This document shows, piece by piece, positions 1 through 5,149 of a stretch of DNA of 6,047 bases. The notes under the pieces were generated by a model that saw only the letters and a program-made list of their open reading frames with translations, did not search any database and was not told where the DNA came from. Made by a program: the position numbers and the translations under genes. Source of the stretch: Thermoproteota archaeon (GTDB lineage: Archaea; Thermoproteota; Methanomethylicia; Nezhaarchaeales; WYZ-LMO8); the NCBI GenBank assembly GCA_011605835.1, contig JAAOZJ010000111.1, positions 1 to 6,047 on the forward strand, given 5' to 3'. Within the stretch, counting starts at the first letter, position 1, and each line of letters begins with the position of its first letter.

Positions 1-526
1 CGCCCATGACCGAGGCCAGCCTGACGAGATTCTCTCCAGCGGGCCCTATCGCTATCGCAGAGCACTTGTACCTGTGTCTCTTCCGTAGCTCTTGGATAGT
101 CTCCGTGACTCTGAGCCCCCATAGGTCTCGAGCGGGGAGCATCTCCGCCCCGTCGTCGTGTATGTGTATGTAGACGGGCTCCTGCGAGGCGCCGTATATC
201 ACCGCCAAATCGAAACCACTTCTCTTAAAGTACATGGGGAAAAGCCCTCCGCATGTGGAGTCGAAGATCGTCAACGTCAGGGGTGACTTGGAGATCAGAG
301 AGGCCCTCGACGTCCCATAAACTCGACTGCCGGTTAGAGGGCCCGACGCCAGTACTATCACGTTGTCTTTTGACAAGGGCTCTAGGCCAGGGCTTAGGTG
401 CCCGTACAGCCAATAAACCCCTAGGCCCGTACCCCCTAAGAACATCTTCAGGACGTCTTGCCTGAGGGCCTCGACCTCCCCTTTTGTCAGATCCACTCGA
501 AGAGCCCTACCCCACCAGCCGGCCAT
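1..526 (-). CDS. aor: Aldehyde:ferredoxin oxidoreductase (tungsten AOR family), N-terminal part, cut by window edge
   Basis: The minus strand is open from an ATG at 526-524 to the window edge, giving 175 residues with no stop. The start reads MAGWWGRALRVDLTKGEVE, the usual AOR opening of a short W/G-rich segment followed by LRVDLT. Next come the glycine-rich FLGGTGLG (about residues 29-36), a GPLTG segment, SKSPLT, DSTCGG, a PVYIHI stretch and ALWG-like DLWG. These belong to the N-terminal tungstopterin-binding domain of this family. Members are usually about 600 residues, so most of the protein, including the [4Fe-4S] cysteines, lies outside the window. The family oxidises aldehydes to acids with ferredoxin as acceptor, in the cytoplasm; the exact substrate (AOR, FOR, GOR or WOR type) cannot be told. 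An in-frame GTG at 535-533 lies 10 nt after a perfect GAGGTGA (552-546) and is an alternative start, but family alignment favours the ATG. It is transcribed divergently from the UPF0282 gene. Confidence 0.88.
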   Translation of the reverse strand, partial: MAGWWGRALRVDLTKGEVEALRQDVLKMFLGGTGLGVYWLYGHLSPGLEPLSKDNVIVLASGPLTGSRVYGTSRASLISKSPLTLTIFDSTCGGLFPMYFKRSGFDLAVIYGASQEPVYIHIHDDGAEMLPARDLWGLRVTETIQELRKRHRYKCSAIAIGPAGENLVRLASVMG

Positions 527-545
527 TAAGACCACTTCTTCGACG

Positions 546-552
546 TCACCTC
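546..552 (-). promoter_or_regulatory. Perfect Shine-Dalgarno sequence upstream of AOR
   Basis: The minus strand reads GAGGTGA, a full match to the usual archaeal anti-Shine-Dalgarno. It sits 10 nt before an in-frame GTG (535-533) and 19 nt before the ATG (526-524) that family alignment favours. If it is used, the protein may begin three residues earlier (V-V-L-M). Confidence 0.4.
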
Positions 553-566
553 TTTGGCCTATGGGG

Positions 567-573
567 TTTAAAG
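567..573 (-). promoter_or_regulatory. Candidate TATA box for the AOR gene
   Basis: The minus strand reads CTTTAAA here. A start site about 25 nt downstream would fall near 543-546, giving a leader of under 20 nt before the ATG at 526. That leader would exclude all or most of the GAGGTGA at 552-546. Either the gene is expressed from a short leader, or a promoter further up (an AT-rich GATTTAT at 616-610) makes a longer leader that uses the ribosome site. The sequence does not decide between them. Confidence 0.35.
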
Positions 574-619
574 CGTTTCCCGCACTAGAAGCCGGGGCGT
601 TTGCCTCAGCATAAATCGG

Positions 620-660
620 CTGTAAAGATTTAATGCTGTTGCCCAGCACATATATTACAG
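620..660. repeat. Nested inverted repeat in the AOR/UPF0282 divergent region
   Basis: An outer pair CTGTAA (620-625) and TTACAG (655-660) encloses an inner pair TGCTG (634-638) and CAGCA (644-648) around a TTGCC loop. The two dyads are centred within one base of each other (640 and 641). The block lies between the two divergent start codons and covers the TATA candidate for the plus-strand gene, so it could be an operator for a dimeric regulator. It could also be chance in an AT-rich promoter. Confidence 0.35.
648..657 (+). promoter_or_regulatory. Candidate TATA box for the UPF0282 gene
   Basis: The AT-rich stretch ACATATATTA would place transcription start near 677-680. The mRNA would then carry the GAGGTG at 694-699 before the chosen GTG start at 706. 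That fits the downstream start and argues against the TTG at 661. Confidence 0.4.
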
Positions 661-693
661 TTGAGACTCGCCTTAGGAGGGTGGAGAGGTCTA

Positions 694-699
694 GAGGTG
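694..699 (+). promoter_or_regulatory. Shine-Dalgarno sequence that sets the UPF0282 start
   Basis: GAGGTG ends 6 nt before the GTG at 706-708. Because it overlaps the other in-frame GTG (697-699), it can only serve the 706 start. A weaker AGAGGT at 685-690 could serve the GTG at 697. Confidence 0.5.
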
Positions 700-705
700 G
701 ACAAA

Positions 706-1599
706 GTGGAATTAGAGTTGCTAGCCTTCGACAGCATGGGGGTGAGGTCGATGGCAACAGTCATCGAGACCAAGGATCTCAGATTGATGATAGACCCAGG
801 AGTCGCTTTGGCCCCCTACCGCTACGGCCTCCCGCCTCACCCTTTAGAGATCAAGAGGCTCAACGAGGCGTGGAGCGTCATAGAAGAGAGGCTCGCCGAT
901 TGTAGCCACGTGATAATAACCCACTATCACTACGACCACCACGAGCCAGAGTCGGCCCACTTATTGGTCAACAAGGCGGTCTACGTCAAGCACCCGACTC
1001 AAAGCATAAACTTCAGCCAGAGAAGACGAGCGGCCTTCTTCTTGTCGAAGATAAGCGAAGCCGGTGGGTCCTACGAATATGCGGACGGGAGGGAGATAAA
1101 GGTGGGCTCCACGAACATAAGGGTATCGGAGCCGGTGCCGCATGGAACCGACTCTAGGCTGGGCTACGTCGTCATGGTCGCAGTGTGCGACGGAGAGGAG
1201 AAGGTGCTGTACACGTCAGACGTGGAGGGCCCATCGCTCGAGAGTCAGTTGGAGGTCATACTGCGGGAGAGGGCGAGCACGCTCATAATAGACGGCCCCA
1301 TGACCTATATGCTCGGATATCGCTACTCGTACGAAAGCTTGGAAAGGTCCATAAATAATTTGATCAGGATCATACGCGAGACGCCTGTGAGGGTGATGAT
1401 CCTTGAGCACCACTTGTTGAGAGACCTAGACTACAAGCGAAAAATCGAGCCAGTGATCAGGGAGGCCGAGGCCGAGGGGGTCAAATTGCTCTCGGCGGCT
1501 GAGTTCGAGGGCAAGCCAGTCGAGATGCTCGAGGCACATAGGAGGGAGCTCTACGCGCTAGACAAGGAGCTGGATGGAGCAGGACCGTTGTCGGGTTGA
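706..1599 (+). CDS. UPF0282 family metallo-beta-lactamase-fold hydrolase
   Basis: This 297-residue protein has the archaeal UPF0282 layout. It opens with a strand ending in LAFDSMGVRSMAT, followed by IDPGVALAPYRYGLPPHPLE (residues 29-48), which is highly typical of the family. The metal-binding HxHxDH motif is T-HYHYDHH at residues 73-79. Later likely ligands are the histidine in PHG (146), aspartate in SDVEG (172), DGP (196-198) and EHH (234-236). The fold implies a di-metal, probably zinc, cytoplasmic hydrolase; the substrate is not known for this family and I do not assign one. The GTG at 706 was chosen because it follows GAGGTG by 6 nt and gives an N-terminus that lines up with my recollection of family members. 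An in-frame GTG at 697 and a TTG at 661 would add 3 or 15 residues. It stands alone on its strand, divergent from AOR, with no obvious T-rich terminator after the stop. Confidence 0.9.
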   Translation: MELELLAFDSMGVRSMATVIETKDLRLMIDPGVALAPYRYGLPPHPLEIKRLNEAWSVIEERLADCSHVIITHYHYDHHEPESAHLLVNKAVYVKHPTQSINFSQRRRAAFFLSKISEAGGSYEYADGREIKVGSTNIRVSEPVPHGTDSRLGYVVMVAVCDGEEKVLYTSDVEGPSLESQLEVILRERASTLIIDGPMTYMLGYRYSYESLERSINNLIRIIRETPVRVMILEHHLLRDLDYKRKIEPVIREAEAEGVKLLSAAEFEGKPVEMLEAHRRELYALDKELDGAGPLSG

Positions 1600-1628
1600 C
1601 ATCATCCGTCAACATTTCTAAGCAACCC

Positions 1629-1642
1629 TGAGCACGTGCTCA
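1629..1642. repeat. 14-bp perfect palindrome
   Basis: TGAGCACGTGCTCA is fully self-complementary and stops pairing one base further out on each side. It lies 30 bases after the UPF0282 stop. It may be a protein-binding site or a residual mobile-element end. It could form a cruciform or act as a weak terminator hairpin, but it has no loop and no T-run follows it. Confidence 0.6.
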
Positions 1643-1805
1643 ATCGCCCTCCTTCACCACGATCACCTTTACCGTTTCTCAGCAGATGGTGGTTCATTAT
1701 CTCTCATGTTCCAGTGATTTCGAGCTCCCCACCACCTACCTCTCAACGGTTACATCCCCGACCGCCCTACGGGGCTGTTCGCAAATATTTAGAACTGATT
1801 GCCTC

Positions 1806-1851
1806 GGGAAAATCCCTTCCCTACCATCCCCTGAAGGGGCGGGGTTTTCAG
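1806..1851 (+). ncRNA. Candidate structured RNA element with mutually exclusive hairpins
   Basis: AAAATCCC (1809-1816) can pair with GGGGTTTT (1841-1848) over eight positions, enclosing a CCCC-TGAA-GGGG hairpin (1828-1839). An alternative hairpin CTGAA (1831-1835) with TTCAG (1847-1851) would break this one. The outer stem needs one U-G pair if the plus strand is transcribed but would carry a C-A mismatch on the minus strand, a small hint of plus-strand RNA. No TATA box clearly placed for such an RNA was identified, so it may be a transposon-end fold. Confidence 0.25.
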
Positions 1852-1865
1852 CTGTAAGACCCAAC

Positions 1866-1873
1866 CTTAAAAG
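1866..1873 (+). promoter_or_regulatory. Candidate TATA box for the 44-residue small gene
   Basis: CTTAAAAG is centred about 40 nt before the ATG at 1909. This predicts transcription start near 1896 and a leader of roughly a dozen bases, the same geometry as at rio1 and aIF1A. No Shine-Dalgarno is visible before the ATG, which agrees with a short leader. Confidence 0.4.
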
Positions 1874-1908
1874 TCCTGGCATTTAGACTTACTCTCAGTG
1901 CGAGTGCT

Positions 1909-2043
1909 ATGTGTGAAAAGCAAGGGAACAGCGTCTCTGAAGTCTTCGCGAAAGGTTTAGAGGCGATGTCTGAGGACAAGGGGTCGAAGTTCTCGACGAA
2001 GAGTAAGGAGGTTAAGAGCGCCGTCGCGGAGGGTCTGTCCTGA
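1909..2043 (+). CDS. Possible small protein, 44 residues, unknown function
   Basis: An ATG-started frame encodes MCEKQGNSVSEVFAKGLEAM and ends in AVAEGLS before a TGA. It is hydrophilic and rich in lysine, serine and glutamate, with no membrane segment and a single cysteine at residue 2. I do not recognise it. About three quarters of its codons end in G or C, with AAG, GAG and GCG common, like the flanking genes. A TATA-like CTTAAAAG lies at a plausible distance upstream. An in-frame stop at 1855-1857 and no other start codon before the ATG fix the N-terminus. Its stop is only 3 nt from the end of the convergent MetRS gene, so it fills the space exactly. It may be a real small gene or a chance frame; homologues in relatives would settle this. 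Confidence 0.45.
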   Translation: MCEKQGNSVSEVFAKGLEAMSEDKGSKFSTKSKEVKSAVAEGLS

Positions 2044-2046
2044 GGG

Positions 2047-3678
2047 TTACCTTATCTTTGTAAATAACGGCTTTGGGGGCGGTAGTTCTCTTCCTGGTTC
2101 TATGGGCTTTACGGCTTCTCCCCATTTCTCGCTGTGGACGTTCGACGTACAGCCCAGGCCTCTCCATATCTCCACAGAAGTATTGGGCATAAAAGGTGCT
2201 AACATTATCGCCAAGGACTTAATGGCGTTCATACACACGTAAATGCTCGTCGATGCTTCTTCCTTTCGCCCCTGCTTAACAGCCTCCCAAGGGGCTTTTT
2301 CGTTTAAATACCTATTACCCTCCCTAGCCAAGTCCATGATGCTTTGTAATGCATCTCTTATCTTGAAATTGTCTAAGTTGGATGTGCAGAGCTCGAATTT
2401 CTCTAGGGTCGCTTTCCAGAGCTCTTCATTGGTCCAACTTTCTCTCGGAACCGGTACTCTTGAGTTGAAGGCCCTCGACGTGAAGCTGAGGACCCTGTAG
2501 ATGAAGTTGCCGAGGGTGTCATTTAAGTGCGAGTTCACGAGCTCTTTGAACAAGGCCCAAGTGAAGCTTACGTCCCTTCCCTCAGGCCTCAAGCACAGCA
2601 GGACGTACCTCCAATAGTCCACCGGATACATCTCCAAGGCCTCGTCGATCCATACTCCTATTCTCCTGCTCTTCGAGAACTTCTGGCCCTCAAACAACAG
2701 GTACTCAGTGGCCGAGACGCCCCACGGAAGGACGTAGCCCTCTCCCGATGCCATCAGGAGGGCTGGGAGTATCAGAGTGTGAAACGGGATGTTGTCCTTC
2801 CCTATGAAGCACAAAAACCTAGTATCTTTGTCGAACCAGTACTCCTTCCATTTCTCGGGCATCCCCTTTTTGGCAAAGAACTCTATGGTCGCCGATATGT
2901 AGCCCAGAACCGCCTCCATCCACACGTAGATGGTCTTGCCCTCGGCGCCCGGGAAGGGCGCTGGTATGCCCCACTTGTTGTCCCTCGTCAGGGATCTGGG
3001 CTTCAGCCCCTCATTGAGGAGGCTTATGCTCATGTTCCTGGCGTTCTCGGTCAAGAAGGGCGCCCTTTCTATATACTCCCTCAGCTTCTGCTCGAGCTTT
3101 GGCAGATCAAAGAACCAGTGCTTCGTCTTCTTGAACTGCGGGGATGAACCGCATATCGCGCACTTCGGCCTAACAAGCCTGTTAGGCTCGAGGAGCCTCC
3201 CGCAGTTATCGCACTGATCTCCTCTGGCGTCCTCAAAGCCGCAGTAAGAGCACTCGCCAGTTACGAACCTGTCTGGCAAGAATATTTGACAACGAGGGCA
3301 GAAGGGGAGCTCCACCTCTTCTTCGTACACGTAGCCCCTCTCGTAGACCTTCATGTAGAAAAACCTGACGAACTCCTTATGGTATTGGCTCTCGGTCCTC
3401 GAGTAATTGTCAAACGATATACCCCACTTCTCGAAGAGCTCAGCTATCCTTGCGTGGTTCTCGTCGCACAATGCCTTGGGCTCAACGCCCCTCCTTATCG
3501 CCTCCACCTCTATAGGCGTCCCATGCTCATCGGATCCACTCACAAAGATGACGTCCTCTCCCCTCATCCTCAAATATCGCGCTATGACGTCAGCCGATAG
3601 AGCTGAGCCTATCATGGTGCCCAAGTGGGGGATGTAGTTCACGTAAGGCCACGCGCACGTGACTATCCACTTAGCCAC
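2047..3678 (-). CDS. metG: Methionyl-tRNA synthetase (class I, archaeal type)
   Basis: This cytoplasmic enzyme attaches methionine to initiator and elongator tRNA-Met using ATP. From the GTG at 3678 it has 543 residues. The Rossmann catalytic domain opens with CAWPYVNYIPHLGT, whose HLGT (18-21) is the HIGH signature. The connective insertion holds four CxxC zinc knuckles (Cys 127/130, 143/146, 156/159, 173/176). Tryptophan 253 in VWMEAVLGY matches the methionine-pocket segment, and KFSKS (333-337) is the KMSKS loop. The helical anticodon domain includes NDTLGNF and the tryptophan of KAPW (464). It ends without the C-terminal EMAP/Trbp111-like tRNA-binding domain, which in many archaea is absent or separately encoded. 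The GTG at 3678 is preferred because GAGGAGGGTGA lies just upstream; a GTG at 3687 would have that site directly against it. The gene overlaps the preceding KH gene by 8 nt, implying translational coupling. Confidence 0.95.
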   Translation of the reverse strand: MAKWIVTCAWPYVNYIPHLGTMIGSALSADVIARYLRMRGEDVIFVSGSDEHGTPIEVEAIRRGVEPKALCDENHARIAELFEKWGISFDNYSRTESQYHKEFVRFFYMKVYERGYVYEEEVELPFCPRCQIFLPDRFVTGECSYCGFEDARGDQCDNCGRLLEPNRLVRPKCAICGSSPQFKKTKHWFFDLPKLEQKLREYIERAPFLTENARNMSISLLNEGLKPRSLTRDNKWGIPAPFPGAEGKTIYVWMEAVLGYISATIEFFAKKGMPEKWKEYWFDKDTRFLCFIGKDNIPFHTLILPALLMASGEGYVLPWGVSATEYLLFEGQKFSKSRRIGVWIDEALEMYPVDYWRYVLLCLRPEGRDVSFTWALFKELVNSHLNDTLGNFIYRVLSFTSRAFNSRVPVPRESWTNEELWKATLEKFELCTSNLDNFKIRDALQSIMDLAREGNRYLNEKAPWEAVKQGRKEEASTSIYVCMNAIKSLAIMLAPFMPNTSVEIWRGLGCTSNVHSEKWGEAVKPIEPGRELPPPKPLFTKIR

Positions 3679-4312
3679 CCTCTTCACCCTCCTCGCCTTC
3701 GCTAGCGCCTTCCGTCGATTCTAGACCCTCGATCCTTGGCTCCCAGAGTATGAAGCCCTTTCTCTTAAGCCTCCTCCTCATCGAGTAGAGGTACTTCCAG
3801 ACGACGCTGTGCGGGCGACCGGCTATCAACATCTCGATGGCCCTGCGGGCGACCTCCACGTTCTCGAGCTTGCCGGCTATGGCCACGGTGTGGTCCGATA
3901 TCGATATAGCAGTGTTCGTCAGCTCCTCTATCAGCTTCCTCGCCTTGCCTTTCTCGCCTATCAAGCGCCCCTTGACCCTTACTAAGCTGTTCCTCGAATC
4001 GCCGAGGACGTACTTTAGGTCTATCACGTGAAGGGTCGCGTCCTCCTCTCCGAATATCTTCAAGGCTTTCTCGGGGCTTATACCGTGACCTATGGCTTGG
4101 ATTATGTTCTTGACAGTTAAGAGGTTGGCAGGGTTTGAGTGCTCCAAGAGCTTTATGCAGACCCTTCCGGTAGAGCTCTCCACCTCAAGCTCTACGCCGT
4201 AGGTCTCTTCGATCTCGCTCTTAACGCTACCGCCCTTACCTATGAGGACGCCGACCCTCTCGACTGGCACCTGCACGTAGTCCCTGTAAACTATGTTGGA
4301 CAACGCCGTCAC
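3671..4312 (-). CDS. Two-KH-domain RNA-binding protein, archaeal Dim2/Pno1 homologue
   Basis: This 213-residue protein carries two KH domains. KH1 spans about residues 12-75 and has the intact loop IGKGG (24-28) followed by SVKSEIEE. KH2 spans about 108-165 with LIGEKGKAR (117-125) as its loop, then ISISDHTVAIAG and VEVARRAIEMLIAG. A HSVVWKYLYSMRRRLK segment follows. This is the Dim2/Pno1/Krr1 pattern. In eukaryotes Pno1 helps mature the 3' end of small-subunit rRNA with Nob1, and archaeal Dim2 is reported to bind rRNA and aIF2-alpha. The C-terminus (about 198-213) is a Glu/Gly-rich low-complexity tail of likely variable length. The start is GTG at 4312-4310; the shared TATA box about 44 nt upstream would give a leader near 18 nt without a clear ribosome site. 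It is the first gene of an operon with metG and is divergent from rio1, another small-subunit maturation factor, which supports the call. Confidence 0.87.
   Translation of the reverse strand: MTALSNIVYRDYVQVPVERVGVLIGKGGSVKSEIEETYGVELEVESSTGRVCIKLLEHSNPANLLTVKNIIQAIGHGISPEKALKIFGEEDATLHVIDLKYVLGDSRNSLVRVKGRLIGEKGKARKLIEELTNTAISISDHTVAIAGKLENVEVARRAIEMLIAGRPHSVVWKYLYSMRRRLKRKGFILWEPRIEGLESTEGASEGEEGEEGG
3684..3694 (-). promoter_or_regulatory. Shine-Dalgarno for metG inside the dim2 tail
   Basis: GAGGAGGGTGA on the minus strand ends 5 nt before the GTG at 3678-3676, and its GAGG core ends about 9 nt before it. It lies within the last codons of the KH gene, which encode its Glu/Gly tail, so the same bases serve as coding sequence and ribosome site. 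It decides against the GTG at 3687, which would leave no spacer. Confidence 0.6.
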
Positions 4313-4351
4313 CGTCTATCAGCTTTGGCTACTACATCTGAACGAATAGGG

Positions 4352-4361
4352 TTATATATAA
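4352..4361. promoter_or_regulatory. Self-complementary TATA box shared by dim2-metG and rio1
   Basis: TTATATATAA reads the same on both strands and is the strongest TATA candidate in the 78-bp gap between the divergent starts. Reading right, it predicts transcription start near 4383 and a leader of about 8 nt before the rio1 TTG at 4391. Reading left, it predicts start near 4330 and a leader of about 18 nt before the dim2 GTG. The flank that would be BRE for rio1 (CGAATAGGG) is richer in purines than the opposite one, which may bias direction. Confidence 0.65.
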
Positions 4362-4390
4362 GCAAGGCCCCTCGATTACCTTGACGAGGA

Positions 4391-5149
4391 TTGTCCGAAG
4401 GATGGGAGGAGAAGTTCTTCGGAAAGGAGGAGAAGAGGCGGAAGGACGAAGAGCTACTGAAAACCGTCGAAGAGGTCTTCGATGCCTTCACGCTCCAAGC
4501 CCTGTACAAGCTCATAAACAAGAAGGTCATAGACGTCCTCTACGGCGTCGTTGACACCGGGAAGGAGTCCAGAGTCTATTGGGCCAAGTCCCCGCAGGGG
4601 GAGGACTTGGCCGTGAAGATATTCCTGACGTCGACTAGGGAGTTTAAGAAGACCGTCCTGCAGTACATAGATGGAGACCCTAGGTTCGAGAAGATAAGGA
4701 GAGATACGAGGCACATCGTCTACGCTTGGGCGCTAAAGGAGTTCAAGAACCTCGAGAGGGCTTACGAAGTCGGCGTCAGCGTTCCAAGGCCCATAGCTGT
4801 CCACAAGAACATCATCGTGATGACCTTCATAGGCGAAAATGGCGTCCCAGCGCCCCTTCTAAAGGACGCCGAGGTCAGCGATTACGAGGAAATGTTTTGG
4901 AGGGTCGTGGACAACATAAAGGCCCTGTATCGCAAGGCTAAGATAGTCCACGCAGACCTGAGCGAGTACAACATTATGGTTTGGAAGGAGAATCCCGTCT
5001 TCTTCGACTTTGGCCAAGCCGTCCTGACTAGCCATCCCAACGCGGACCTATTTCTTGAAAGGGACGTCAAGAACATAGTCGGTTTCTTCAAGAAGAGGGG
5101 CATTGAGGTCGAGGCCACGAGTGTGTTGGCGGAGATATTGGGTTGCTAA
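4391..5149 (+). CDS. rio1: Rio1 atypical serine/threonine kinase/ATPase
   Basis: This 252-residue protein shows the RIO1-type signatures in order. A short charged N-terminal helix region (1-30) is followed by the flexible ATP loop VDTGKESRVY (54-63). The lysine of VKIF is residue 76, continuing into TSTREFKK, a RIO1 hallmark. The catalytic loop HADLSEYN (187-194) has Asp189 and Asn194. The metal-binding FFDFGQAV (204-211) has Asp206, followed by SHPNA. All active-site residues are intact. Archaeal and eukaryotic Rio1 act in late small-ribosomal-subunit maturation, probably as ATPase switches. The start is TTG at 4391; the in-frame TGA at 4382-4384 rules out any earlier start. The GAGGA just before it is too close to act as a ribosome site, and the TATA box predicts a near-leaderless message. 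It is divergent from dim2 and convergent with aIF1A, with which it shares stop-codon bases. Confidence 0.95.
   Translation: MSEGWEEKFFGKEEKRRKDEELLKTVEEVFDAFTLQALYKLINKKVIDVLYGVVDTGKESRVYWAKSPQGEDLAVKIFLTSTREFKKTVLQYIDGDPRFEKIRRDTRHIVYAWALKEFKNLERAYEVGVSVPRPIAVHKNIIVMTFIGENGVPAPLLKDAEVSDYEEMFWRVVDNIKALYRKAKIVHADLSEYNIMVWKENPVFFDFGQAVLTSHPNADLFLERDVKNIVGFFKKRGIEVEATSVLAEILGC

Larger units (their letters stand above)
1736..1882 (-). pseudogene. Possible IS200/IS605 tnpB 3'-end remnant
   Basis: The minus strand is open from an ATG at 1882-1880 to a TAG at 1738-1736, giving 48 residues. The C-terminus reads PRRAVGDVTVER, and the middle is ENPAPSGDGREG followed by FPRQSV. From memory, archaeal TnpB proteins often end in a variable tail with a GDVTV-like segment, and their 3' ends carry GC-rich hairpins. 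This frame has both, followed downstream by a 6-bp inverted repeat and a 14-bp palindrome, as expected for a right end. No RuvC-like catalytic motif or zinc finger of TnpB is present, so at most it is a tail fragment. The similarity is recalled and not computed. It may instead be an unrelated short reading frame. Confidence 0.28.
1600..1908. other. Gene-poor, hairpin-rich intergenic stretch
   Basis: No plus-strand gene is convincing here; the two longer plus frames have proline/serine-rich translations without recognisable motifs. The stretch holds a 14-bp perfect palindrome (1629-1642), a GGTGGT/ACCACC pair (1688-1693 with 1731-1736), a CCCCG/CGGGG hairpin (1756-1760 with 1770-1774) and a compact GC-rich double hairpin (1806-1851). 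A 48-residue minus-strand frame (1882-1736) looks like a decayed transposon gene end. No tRNA cloverleaf and no RNase P or SRP RNA signature was seen on either strand. Confidence 0.6.

Noticed and set aside
225..413. 62-residue minus-strand frame over the AOR region
   Set aside because: It is a different frame from the AOR reading frame, which carries the clear family motifs through this segment.
661..705. TTG at 661 as start of the UPF0282 gene
   Set aside because: The extra 15 residues do not fit the family N-terminus as I recall it, and the GAGGTG at 694-699 together with the TATA position fit the GTG at 706.
1636..1886. Two overlapping plus-strand frames of 66-73 residues
   Set aside because: They are Pro/Ser-rich, overlap each other in different frames over the hairpin-rich stretch, and match no family I recognise.
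1600..1905. RNase P RNA, SRP RNA or tRNA in the gene-poor stretch
   Set aside because: No conserved RNase P core, SRP Alu/S-domain motif or tRNA T-loop and acceptor pairing was seen on either strand.
2527..3147. 206-residue plus-strand open frame
   Set aside because: It lies entirely antisense to metG, whose catalytic motifs are unambiguous, and its translation shows no recognisable domain.
4726..4941. 71-residue plus-strand frame inside rio1
   Set aside because: It is an out-of-frame shadow of the rio1 kinase domain, rich in Arg/Gln/Gly with no motif.
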